Source of the DNA: Peteryoungia rhizophila
GTDB lineage: Bacteria > Pseudomonadota > Alphaproteobacteria > Rhizobiales > Rhizobiaceae
Length of the DNA: 64,000 bases
NCBI RefSeq assembly: GCF_004912145.1
Contig: NZ_STGT01000005.1
Location: 248,001 to 312,000 of the forward strand
Direction of reading: 5' to 3'
Part shown: in pieces, positions 7,958 through 16,057 of the stretch
How the letters are laid out: every line of letters begins with the position of its first letter
How positions within the stretch are numbered: position 1 is the stretch's first letter
Program-made: the position numbers and the translations under genes
Notes under the pieces: model-generated
Databases searched by the model: none
Seen by the model: only the letters and a program-made list of their open reading frames with translations
Told to the model about the DNA's origin: nothing

Positions 7958-8647
7958 ATGGCAAGCGAAGAACGCAAAGTGGAGGAATCGCTGAAGCAAC
8001 GAGTGTACCGCACGCTGCGCGCGCGTGTCATGTCGGGCGCTGTCGCCCCAGGACTTCCGATCACCATAAATGGCGTCGCGGACGACTTGGGTGTCAGCGC
8101 CATGCCCGTGCGCGAGGCCCTGCATCGCCTCGTCGCCGATGGTGCGCTGGAATATCTCGACAACCGCCGCGTCCGCGTTCCGGAAATGACACTCTCGAAG
8201 TTCGAGGAAATCATTGCCGCCCGTACGGCACTTGAAACGCTCGCGGCAATCCGCGCCCTGCCCCATATCGACACCGCGCGGTTGGAGCATCTGCAGGAGA
8301 TCGATTCGCAGATTGATGAGGCCTACGCCGCCGACGATCTGCTGCGCTCGACAGAGCTCAATTTCCTTTTCCACCGCACCCTGTACGAGCCAGGTGCGAG
8401 TGGTGTCCTGCTCGACCTCATGGAGTCCGTCTGGTTACGTCTCGGCCCGTTCATGCGGCTTGCGACGGCGAAACTCGAGGAAAGCTACCGCATCGACCGC
8501 CATGCCGAAGCATTGGATGCGATCCGCGAGAGAGATCCTGAGGCGCTCTCCGCGGCGATCGAGGCAGACATCCAGGATGGCGTCGGTCATCTCGGACGGC
8601 ACTTCCTGGGCAATGGAGCGGCATCTCCGCCCCCTTCCGCGAACTGA
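7958..8647 (+). CDS. GntR-family transcriptional regulator, FadR/FCD subfamily
   Basis: This 229-residue regulator has an N-terminal winged helix (residues about 8-75, with VSAMPVREALHRLVADGALE, the family signature) and an all-alpha FCD ligand domain (80-215). It starts 157 nt from the oppositely oriented amidotransferase gene, with palindromes between, so regulation of that gene is likely. FCD regulators sense small carboxylates and often carry a metal site; the ligand is not identifiable here. ATG 7958 is preceded by a weak AGGAG-like sequence. Confidence 0.9.
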   Translation: MASEERKVEESLKQRVYRTLRARVMSGAVAPGLPITINGVADDLGVSAMPVREALHRLVADGALEYLDNRRVRVPEMTLSKFEEIIAARTALETLAAIRALPHIDTARLEHLQEIDSQIDEAYAADDLLRSTELNFLFHRTLYEPGASGVLLDLMESVWLRLGPFMRLATAKLEESYRIDRHAEALDAIRERDPEALSAAIEADIQDGVGHLGRHFLGNGAASPPPSAN

Positions 8648-8662
8648 CCGAACGAAGTTGCG

Positions 8663-11368
8663 TCAACCACGCTTGCGCAATGTCAGGCGCATCTGCTTTT
8701 CGATTTCGACCAAGGCAAAGAAGACCCAGCCGATCGCGAAGATCAGGACCCCTTCGAACAGCGGAACGCTCTCGGTACCGAACAACGACCGCATGAAGGG
8801 TAGATAGGTCACGGCAAACTGGGCAATGGTCACCGAGATCACGCAGATCCATACGACTTTCGTGCCCCGTACGGCACGCCAGGTGAGTGACGTGCCGTAA
8901 ATGTTGCGGATGAAGAAGACGTGGAAAATTTCCATGACGACGAGCGTGTTCATCGCCATCGTCCGGGCAAGCTCGATCGAGTGCCCTTTGTCCAAGGCAT
9001 AGAAGAAAATGCCGAAGACTGCAGCAGCAAAAAGAAGCGAGACGAGGCAGACATGCCAGATGAGCTCGGCCGTCAGCAACGGCTCGTCGCGCCGGCGCGG
9101 TGGCCGCCGCATCGTTCCCTCCTCTGAGGGCTCGAAGGCAAGCGCGAGGCCGAGCGTGATTGCCGTGACGAGATTGATCCACAGGATCTGAACAGCGGTC
9201 ACCGGCAGAGCAAGGCCTACGAAAAGCGCGATTATGATCGTGGCGGCTTCCCCGGCATTGGTCGGCAAGGTCCAGCTGATAACCTTCTTGATGTTGTCAT
9301 AGACGGTTCTGCCCTCCCGCACGGCAGCGGCAATCGAAGCGAAATTGTCATCCGCCAGAACGAGATCGGCAGCCTCCTTGGCCGCTTCACTGCCTTTGAC
9401 CCCCATGGCGATCCCGGCATCGGCACGTTTGAGCGCCGGAGCATCGTTGACGCCGTCACCGGTCATCGCGACCGTCAGCCCTTGTGATTGAAGCGCAGTG
9501 ACGAGCCGCAGCTTGTGTGCCGGCGAGGTCCGGGCAAAGATATCGGTCTCGCTTGCGGCAAGCGAAAGCGTAGCGTCGTCCAGGCGGTCGATGTCGGCGC
9601 CTGTGAGCACTCGCTCGCAATTCTTCAATCCGATCATGGCGGCAATGGCGCGGGCCGTCGCCGCATGGTCGCCCGTGATCATTTTCACGCGGATACCGGC
9701 CAGGTGGCAATCCGCGACGGCAGCGATCGCCTCGGGTCGCGGCGGATCGATCAGCCCGACGAGGCCGATCAGCGTCAGTGAGCCGGAAAGGTGGTCCTGC
9801 ATCAGTTGCTGTTCGCCGTTGGGTGGAACGCCGACAGCCACAGCGAGCACGCGTTGTCCCTCGGCTGCGAGCCTTTCAACCATTTGCTCCCAATAGGGCA
9901 TGTCGAGAACGGCTGTTTCTCCGTCCGGCATGCGCTGGGCTGCGCAGAGCGCGAGAACGGCCTCTGGCGCTCCTTTCACATGCACATGCCTCCGACCATC
10001 GCCGTCCAGATGAAGCACGGCCATGTAGCGATGTGCCGCATCGAAAGGGATGGCATCGATTCGCGTCCAGCCTGCAGTGAAGGGATCCCCACCATCGCCC
10101 GTGATCTTGCCCGCGAGGGCCATCAACGCACCCTCCATCGGGTCGCCTTCCACCCGCCATGCCCCATCGGCCGAATGCAGCACGGCATCGTTGCATAAGC
10201 CGGCAGCGCGGGCGAACTCGGCGAGCACGGCATGTTCAGTCGGATCCGCATCCGCATCGTTCCACCGGATGGCGCCCTCTGGTGAATATCCCTCTCCATC
10301 GACCGAATAGACATGGCGCGAGGCAACCAGATCAGCCACGACCATTTCGTTCCGGGTGAGCGTACCGGTCTTGTCCGTGCAGATCACCGAAACAGAGCCG
10401 AGCGTTTCGATTGCCGGCAGACGGCGCACGATCGCTTTTCGGCGCGCCATTGCCTGCACCCCGACGGCGAGCGTGATTGTCATCACAGCGGGCAGGCCCT
10501 CAGGAATTGCAGCAACGGAAAGCCCGACGATGATCATGAAGAGTTCGACAAAGGGCAGTTCCTCTACCACCAGTCCGTAGGCGAGCAGCAGTGCCGCAAT
10601 GATGAGGATGAAGAGCGTCAGCCAGCGGGCGAAAACATCCATCTGTTGCACGAGTGGCGTCGACAGCGTTTCGACCCTGTCCAGCATACCGCTGATCTTG
10701 CCGATTTCTGTCACCATGCCCGTTGCGACCACAACGCCCCGTCCGGTGCCGGCCGCAACGAGGGTTCCGCTATAGAGCATGCAACTGCGATCACCGAGCG
10801 CGGCGTCAATTGCAACCGGGTCGGCCGACTTGTCGACCGGAACGGATTCGCCGGTCAGGGCGGCCTCTTCGAGCTTGAGGCTACGCGCCTCCAGCAATCT
10901 CACATCCGCCGGCACGCGATCACCTGCCTCGATCAGGACGACATCGCCCGGCACGAGGTCCGAAGCATCGACAGATGTCCGACGGCCGTCCCGCAACACG
11001 GCGGCACGCGGCGCCAGCATCCCCCGAATCGCATTCATCGCATCCTCGGCGCGCCCCTCTTGCAGGAAACCGACGATGGAATTGCCAAGCACGACCGCAA
11101 CGATAACGCCAGTGTCGATCCAGTGCTGCAGGAACGCCGTCACAATGGCTGAGGCGATGAGCACATAAATCAATACGTTGTGAAACTGCGCAAGGAAGCG
11201 AACCAATGCGCCACGCCTCGGTGCCGCAACCAGACGGTTCGGTCCATAGGTCGCAAGTCTGCGCTCTGCCTCCTGTGTTTCGATCCCGGTGCTACTTGAA
11301 CCGACACGCCGAAGGGCTTCCTCCTGCGGCAAGGCATGCACTGCCATTTCGTCGGGATTGTCTGTCAT
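8663..11368 (-). CDS. P-type cation-transporting ATPase (CtpF/PMA1-like, P2 type)
   Basis: This 901-residue inner-membrane ion pump has the family's domains in order: an N-terminal cation-ATPase domain, M1-M2 (55-105), an actuator domain with LTGES (171-175), M4 with AAIPEGLPA (287-295), the phosphorylated Asp332 in DKTGTLT, a nucleotide-binding domain, the hinge MTGDGVNDAP, and M5-M10. The PEGL motif resembles calcium pumps. However, in M6 the stretch NLVTAITLGLALAFEP has Ala where SERCA has its calcium-binding Asp, as in mycobacterial CtpF-like pumps. The ion is therefore uncertain (Ca2+, or Na+/K+). It stands alone, 15 nt from the convergent GntR gene. Confidence 0.93.
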   Translation of the reverse strand: MTDNPDEMAVHALPQEEALRRVGSSSTGIETQEAERRLATYGPNRLVAAPRRGALVRFLAQFHNVLIYVLIASAIVTAFLQHWIDTGVIVAVVLGNSIVGFLQEGRAEDAMNAIRGMLAPRAAVLRDGRRTSVDASDLVPGDVVLIEAGDRVPADVRLLEARSLKLEEAALTGESVPVDKSADPVAIDAALGDRSCMLYSGTLVAAGTGRGVVVATGMVTEIGKISGMLDRVETLSTPLVQQMDVFARWLTLFILIIAALLLAYGLVVEELPFVELFMIIVGLSVAAIPEGLPAVMTITLAVGVQAMARRKAIVRRLPAIETLGSVSVICTDKTGTLTRNEMVVADLVASRHVYSVDGEGYSPEGAIRWNDADADPTEHAVLAEFARAAGLCNDAVLHSADGAWRVEGDPMEGALMALAGKITGDGGDPFTAGWTRIDAIPFDAAHRYMAVLHLDGDGRRHVHVKGAPEAVLALCAAQRMPDGETAVLDMPYWEQMVERLAAEGQRVLAVAVGVPPNGEQQLMQDHLSGSLTLIGLVGLIDPPRPEAIAAVADCHLAGIRVKMITGDHAATARAIAAMIGLKNCERVLTGADIDRLDDATLSLAASETDIFARTSPAHKLRLVTALQSQGLTVAMTGDGVNDAPALKRADAGIAMGVKGSEAAKEAADLVLADDNFASIAAAVREGRTVYDNIKKVISWTLPTNAGEAATIIIALFVGLALPVTAVQILWINLVTAITLGLALAFEPSEEGTMRRPPRRRDEPLLTAELIWHVCLVSLLFAAAVFGIFFYALDKGHSIELARTMAMNTLVVMEIFHVFFIRNIYGTSLTWRAVRGTKVVWICVISVTIAQFAVTYLPFMRSLFGTESVPLFEGVLIFAIGWVFFALVEIEKQMRLTLRKRG

Positions 11369-11771
11369 ATCTGGGACTCTCTGCGCTCAACCGAGATTTC
11401 TCAATCCGGTAATGGGGAAGAACAGGCCCGAAACACCTGCGGCAATCTACACCGTATGGCTGCAGATCAAAGCGACCATGTCGATCCGATGGGCACCCTG
11501 CCTTGATCTATGACAATTTTCCTCTGCGCCGCCGCGTGTGCCGGCCTCCCCAAACCTTCATCACGAACCAACCGGGAGATGTGGAAGCACAGGCTCAGGC
11601 AAGCCTTGGCGGCTAAAACCGGATCATGCCGGGCGGGTTCTCTCGACCTGCCAGGCGAGAGCTTGTGCCGGAAGACACTGAGAAGATCGAAACGCGTCGC
11701 CTCGATCGGATGGATGGCAACCGGTGAAACATTTTTGAGCAAATTCGTTTGAACCCAAGAGGCCGATAGAC
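11369..11771. other. 403-nt divergent intergenic region without a supported gene
   Basis: This region separates the P-type ATPase start (minus strand) from the octad-repeat gene (plus strand). It must hold both promoters. A possible 80-codon frame at 11510-11752 has arginine-rich, unfamily-like content and no good Shine-Dalgarno site, so I do not call it. The ribosome site for the repeat gene is AAGAGG at about 11757-11762. Confidence 0.5.
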
Positions 11772-14700
11772 ATGACGTCGCCCATTTCCCTGCTCAGCCC
11801 TGCCCAGATCCGGGCACTCCCCAATTCGACGGTCAGTTCCTGGTCGGACGACGAGGTGAGCCAGCTTTCGAGCTCGCAGGTCAACGCGCTGACGTCGTCA
11901 CAGATCTCCTCATTGCAGACGGATGCGGTGGCTGGTCTGTCGACGTCCCAGATCAAGGCAATCGCCCCTCGCTCCATCACGGGTCTGACTTTGGACCAGA
12001 TCACAGCGCTTTCGACAGAGGACGTTTCCAGTTTGGTTGCCACGCAGGTCGCAGCCATGTCGGCGACCCAGCTCGGAGGTCTCAACACTGAGCAGTCGGA
12101 AGCACTGACGCCCGCGCAGATCGCACGGTTGACCGCGACCCAATTGAGCGCCTTCAGTGCCGAAGACCTCGCAACCTTCTCCGCTGAGGACATCGCCGCG
12201 ATCAACACGGCCGCTCTGAGGGGCCAGTCGCCGGAAAGGCTTGCCGGGCTCTCGACTACCCAGATTGCAGCACTGAAGCCGACGCAGATCGCCGCTTTAA
12301 GCCCCACCCAGATTGCAGCACTGACGCCTGCGCAAGTCGGAGCTTTCTCGAACCCGCAGATTGCGGCGCTGAGCGCAACCCAGGTTGCCGCTCTGACGAC
12401 CGATCAGCTCGGAGCACTTTCCACGACGCAATTCACCGCGATCAGCGCCCGCGCAGTTGTCGGGCTGAGCACGACCCAGATCGCCTCCCTCGGAGACGAG
12501 AAGGTCGGCGCGATGACGACAGCCCAAATGGCCGCGCTCACATCGCGGCAGCTGGTGGCATTGAGCATCGAACAGGTCGCAAGCTTCTCGACCAGCCAGC
12601 TCACGGCCATCAATCCGCGCGCCATTTCGGGCCTTTCCACAGACCAGGTCGCGGCCTTGTCGTCGACGCAGATCGCGAGCCTGACGGGCGCACAGATCTC
12701 GGCGTTGACGCGCACACAGATGTCGGCCTTCAGTGAAGATCAGCTGTCAGCCCTGACTGCGACACAGATCAGGGCCCTGAGCGCGACCCAGATCACGGCA
12801 CTGCCGCCGGCGACGGTCGCTGGTTTCACGACGACTCAAATCGCGGCACTCACCCCGAAGACGGTTGCTGGCCTGAATGCCGAGCAACTCGCTGCGATGA
12901 GCGTTGATCAGGTGAAGAGCCTCAGCACATCCCAGATCGCCGCCATGACGGCAACACAGGTGGCAAGCCTCTCGACGACCCAGATTGCTGGCCTTTCGCC
13001 CGCCCAGATCGGTGCCTTCAGTTCCCCGGCGGTCACGGGGCTGACTTCCTCCCAGATCTCGTCGCTGAGCCTCAGCCAAGTCGCGGCCATGTCGACCACG
13101 CAGATATCGGCGCTGAAGGCCACGCAGGTGGCTGCCTTCACCCCCGACCAGATCGCAGGGTTTACGCCGACACAGATCCGTGGCCTGACCGGCAACCAGA
13201 TTGTCGCCATGCCGGTCGAAGCGATCGCCAGCTTCTCGGGCGAGCAGATCGCAGCTCTCAGCGTCCGTGCCATCGCGGGCCTCACGGCTGACCAGATCGG
13301 CGCAATGTCGATGGATCAGCTGGATGGACTGAGCACCTCACAGATCGGAGCCCTGAGCGCTGCACAGATCAAAGCCATGCCGGCCGAATTGATCGACGCC
13401 ATGAGCCCGGCGAAGATCGCTGCGATCAGCACGAAGGCAATTACTGGCCTGACGGCAGAACGCATGGCAGCGCTGGGGCCGGAACAGATCGCCGCGCTCA
13501 CGACCACCCAGATCAAGGCCCTGAAGGCCGAGCAAATTTCCGGGCTGACAGCCTTCCAGACGGAAGCGATGTCGAATGGCCAAATCGCAGCCCTGACGGC
13601 AGCGCAGATTTCCGCGCTTTCAGTGAGCGCGGTCAAGGCTTGGTCGCCGTCTCAAATCGCAGCGCTTTCGCCAGCCTCGATCACCGGTCTGACGACGGAT
13701 CAAATCACGGCTCTCGAAGACAGTCAGATCGACGGGCTCACCGCCGCGCAGATCGCAAGAATGAATGGCCCACAGATCGGAGCCCTGTCCGAAGCGCAGC
13801 TGACAGCTTTGCTCCCGGCCGAGATTGCGGCGATCTCGACGAGTGCCATTTCGTCCATTTCCGCTGACAAGATCGACAGCCTGAGCCTCGAACAGATCGC
13901 CAGACTGACGACCGCGCAGATCGCCGCCATGAAGAACGAACAGGTCGTCGCCTTCACGCCGACCCAGCTCGCCTCCCTGAGCGCAAGCCAGCTGCAGGCC
14001 GTCACGGCTGCCCAGATCGCTTCGCTTTCTCCGAGCAACATTGCGTCTCTGTCGCGTGAGCAGATCGCAGGTCTTTCGGCGCGCACCATTTCAGCCCTGA
14101 GCACTGATCAGATCGCCGCCATGTCTTCCGATCAGATCGATGCCATGACTGCGACCCAGATCTCCGGTCTGACTGCCGCCCAACTCGGCGCAATGCGCAA
14201 GTCCGATATCCTCGCCTTCCTGCCGACCGAGATTGCCGCGATTAACACCAGCGCATTCGGCAGTCTCGATGCCGAAACCATCGCCGCCCTGAACCTCGAT
14301 CAAGTCGCTGCCTTGACGCCCGCTCAGCTCGGCGCGATGAGCGCAGAACAGGTGGCTGCCCTGACGCCGACCCAGGTCGATGTGTTGAGCGCAAAGCAGG
14401 TGGCCGGATTTGGCGCGACCCAGGCAGCGGCGCTGACGACGGCTGCCCTCGGGGCGATGTCGCCGGAGCAGATCGCCGCACTGAGTGCGTCCGCGATTTC
14501 AGCACTTTCGACGAACCAGATCGGCGCCTTGTCGACCAACCAGATCGAAGCGTTGACGACTGCACAGATGGGCGCATTGACCGCCTCACAGGTCGCCGCC
14601 CTGACACCGACGCAGCTTGCCAACCTGCCGACAGCGAAACTCGCAGCTCTGAGCGCAACCGGGATTGGCGGCATGACAACCCAGCAGATTGCCGCACTGG

Positions 14701-15995
14701 GAGCCGACCAGATCAGCGCATTGACGGCCAGCCAGATCGCGTCGCTGACACCGACACAGATCGGCGCCCTCACACCGCAACAGGTGACCCTCCTCTCGAC
14801 GACACAGATCGGCGCCTTGAGTGCAAACCAAGTCGCCGCATTGTCCAACGACAGCTTGGCCACCCTCACGAGCGAGAAGATTGCCGCGCTGAACGCAAAG
14901 GCGATCCCGGGCCTGACGACCACACAGATCGCTTCCATGTCGACGACACAGATCGACAGCTTCAGCCAAACGCAAATCGCCGCGCTGACCGCGTCGCAGA
15001 TCGGCGCGCTCTCGTCCACACAGCTGGCGACGCTCTCCAATGCCGAGCTCGCCGCAATTGCACCATCAGCGATCTCGGGCTTGTCGGCCGCCAACATTGC
15101 CGGCCTGAGCCAGGAACAGATTGGCGTCCTGACGGCAGCACAGGTCGGCGCCTTGACCTTCGATCAGTTGAACGCATTGAGGCCGGACCAACTCGGCGTC
15201 ATGACCGCAACACAGATTGGTGCCCTGACGGCAACCCAGCTCGCGTCTCTTTCGGCCGGAACCATCTCGGCCCTATCGGCCACGCAGATTGCGGCAATCT
15301 CCCCGAAGGCCATTCCCGGCCTGAGCACTGCGCAGATCGCCACGCTGACCGCAAGTCAGCTCGACGCGATGACCTCGGCTCAGTTCGGCGCGCTGAGTGC
15401 AACCCAGCTGGCCGCCTTCAGCCCGACCGCGCTCGAAACTCTGTCCTCTGCAGACATCGCGGCATTGTCGCCGGGCGCCATTGGCGGCCTGGCACCGGCA
15501 GTCTTTGCAACCCTGCAGCCTGAACAGATCGCCGCCCTGACCACGGGGCAGGTCGCGGGTCTCACCTATCATCAGCTTCGGGCGATGACCCAGGATCAGG
15601 TCGGGGCACTGACGACGGCACAGGTCGGCTCCATGAACGCCATCCAGCTTGCCACGCTCGGAACCGACAAGCTGAACTGGATGTCGACCACCCAGATCGC
15701 GTCCATGGATCCCAAGGCAATCGGTGGCTTGACGGTGTCACAGGTGAGCGCCTTCTCGGCAGACCAGGCGGAAGCCTTGACGCCCGCACAGGTGGCCGGT
15801 CTGAATTCGGCGCAGTTGACGGCCCTCGGCGCCACCAACTTCAGAACCTTCTCGGCTGAAGACATCGCAGCCATCAGCGAGCAAGCGCTTCCCGGCCTGA
15901 CCGTGAGCCAGATATCAAACATGACGCCGGCCCAGCTCCAGGCGATAAGCACCACGCAGTCCAACAATCTGAGCCCTGAACAGATCGCGGCGGTG
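11772..15995 (+). repeat. 176 tandem 24-bp coding repeats (octapeptide units)
   Basis: Every 24 bp from the ATG encodes one octad, with no shift in register over 4224 bp. Octad n starts at 11772+24(n-1). The nucleotide copies differ strongly at synonymous positions (for example different Thr, Ala and Leu codons in identical octads), so this is an old protein-level repeat rather than a recent minisatellite. Confidence 0.95.
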
Positions 15996-16019
15996 CTGGC
16001 GGCCTATCAGGCCGTCTGA
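11772..16019 (+). CDS. Giant octapeptide-repeat protein of unknown function (1415 residues)
   Basis: I do not recognise a named family. The protein is 176 gapless octads (residues 1-1408) plus a 7-residue tail LAAYQAV. The consensus is [S/T]-x-x-Q-[I/V/L]-[A/G/S]-[A/G]-[L/M/F/I]; about 120 octads keep the Gln. Cysteine is absent, and Trp occurs only near octads 3, 78 and 163. There is no signal peptide, membrane segment, RTX motif or other domain, so by default it is cytoplasmic. S/T-x-x-Q resembles a helix-capping box and positions 5 and 8 form a hydrophobic stripe, so a solenoid of very short helical turns is my inference. A 17-octad super-period overlies it. The gene is monocistronic, between a divergent P-type ATPase and a convergent phnF. 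Codons vary synonymously between octads, so selection acts on the protein. Confidence 0.9.
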   Translation: MTSPISLLSPAQIRALPNSTVSSWSDDEVSQLSSSQVNALTSSQISSLQTDAVAGLSTSQIKAIAPRSITGLTLDQITALSTEDVSSLVATQVAAMSATQLGGLNTEQSEALTPAQIARLTATQLSAFSAEDLATFSAEDIAAINTAALRGQSPERLAGLSTTQIAALKPTQIAALSPTQIAALTPAQVGAFSNPQIAALSATQVAALTTDQLGALSTTQFTAISARAVVGLSTTQIASLGDEKVGAMTTAQMAALTSRQLVALSIEQVASFSTSQLTAINPRAISGLSTDQVAALSSTQIASLTGAQISALTRTQMSAFSEDQLSALTATQIRALSATQITALPPATVAGFTTTQIAALTPKTVAGLNAEQLAAMSVDQVKSLSTSQIAAMTATQVASLSTTQIAGLSPAQIGAFSSPAVTGLTSSQISSLSLSQVAAMSTTQISALKATQVAAFTPDQIAGFTPTQIRGLTGNQIVAMPVEAIASFSGEQIAALSVRAIAGLTADQIGAMSMDQLDGLSTSQIGALSAAQIKAMPAELIDAMSPAKIAAISTKAITGLTAERMAALGPEQIAALTTTQIKALKAEQISGLTAFQTEAMSNGQIAALTAAQISALSVSAVKAWSPSQIAALSPASITGLTTDQITALEDSQIDGLTAAQIARMNGPQIGALSEAQLTALLPAEIAAISTSAISSISADKIDSLSLEQIARLTTAQIAAMKNEQVVAFTPTQLASLSASQLQAVTAAQIASLSPSNIASLSREQIAGLSARTISALSTDQIAAMSSDQIDAMTATQISGLTAAQLGAMRKSDILAFLPTEIAAINTSAFGSLDAETIAALNLDQVAALTPAQLGAMSAEQVAALTPTQVDVLSAKQVAGFGATQAAALTTAALGAMSPEQIAALSASAISALSTNQIGALSTNQIEALTTAQMGALTASQVAALTPTQLANLPTAKLAALSATGIGGMTTQQIAALGADQISALTASQIASLTPTQIGALTPQQVTLLSTTQIGALSANQVAALSNDSLATLTSEKIAALNAKAIPGLTTTQIASMSTTQIDSFSQTQIAALTASQIGALSSTQLATLSNAELAAIAPSAISGLSAANIAGLSQEQIGVLTAAQVGALTFDQLNALRPDQLGVMTATQIGALTATQLASLSAGTISALSATQIAAISPKAIPGLSTAQIATLTASQLDAMTSAQFGALSATQLAAFSPTALETLSSADIAALSPGAIGGLAPAVFATLQPEQIAALTTGQVAGLTYHQLRAMTQDQVGALTTAQVGSMNAIQLATLGTDKLNWMSTTQIASMDPKAIGGLTVSQVSAFSADQAEALTPAQVAGLNSAQLTALGATNFRTFSAEDIAAISEQALPGLTVSQISNMTPAQLQAISTTQSNNLSPEQIAAVLAAYQAV
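12036..15995 (+). repeat. Higher-order repeat: 17-octad units of 408 bp (136 residues)
   Basis: Counting octads, those ending in xxxA-I/V-x-G-L type (no Gln) fall at 29, 36, 46, 53, 63, 70, 80, 87, 97, 104, 114, 121, 131, 138, 148, 155, 165 and 172, spaced 7, 10, 7, 10 throughout. Units therefore start at 12036, 12444, 12852, 13260, 13668, 14076, 14484, 14892, 15300 and 15708, the last partial. Phase +2 carries Asp or Glu at octad position 6 in 8 of 10 units, and phase +6 is mostly an EIAAI-like octad. The first 11 octads are out of phase by three octads. Confidence 0.88.
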
Positions 16020-16029
16020 TGCCGTAGTC

Positions 16030-16056
16030 ATGAGGTCGGCCAGCGGCCGGCCTCAT
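16030..16056. terminator. Bidirectional hairpin between the repeat gene and phnF
   Basis: A 12-bp stem (ATGAGGTCGGCC pairing with GGCCGGCCTCAT, one wobble) with a 3-nt loop lies directly between the two convergent stop codons. There is only a short T-rich stretch after it. Confidence 0.65.
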
Positions 16057-16057
16057 C

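Noticed and set aside
11726..11749. EcfG-like promoter (GAAAC-N15-CGTT) before the repeat gene
   Set aside because: The -35 lacks the GGAAC core and the spacer is 15 rather than 16-17; too weak compared with the exact match at rpoH2.
11510..11752. 80-codon plus-strand frame upstream of the repeat gene
   Set aside because: No good ribosome site, arginine- and serine-rich non-family sequence, and it ends just before the real gene, where promoter sequence is expected.
11772..16019. The regular 24-bp period as a CRISPR array or minisatellite
   Set aside because: Copies are not identical at DNA level, no spacers exist, and the frame is a single uninterrupted gene with a conserved amino-acid pattern.
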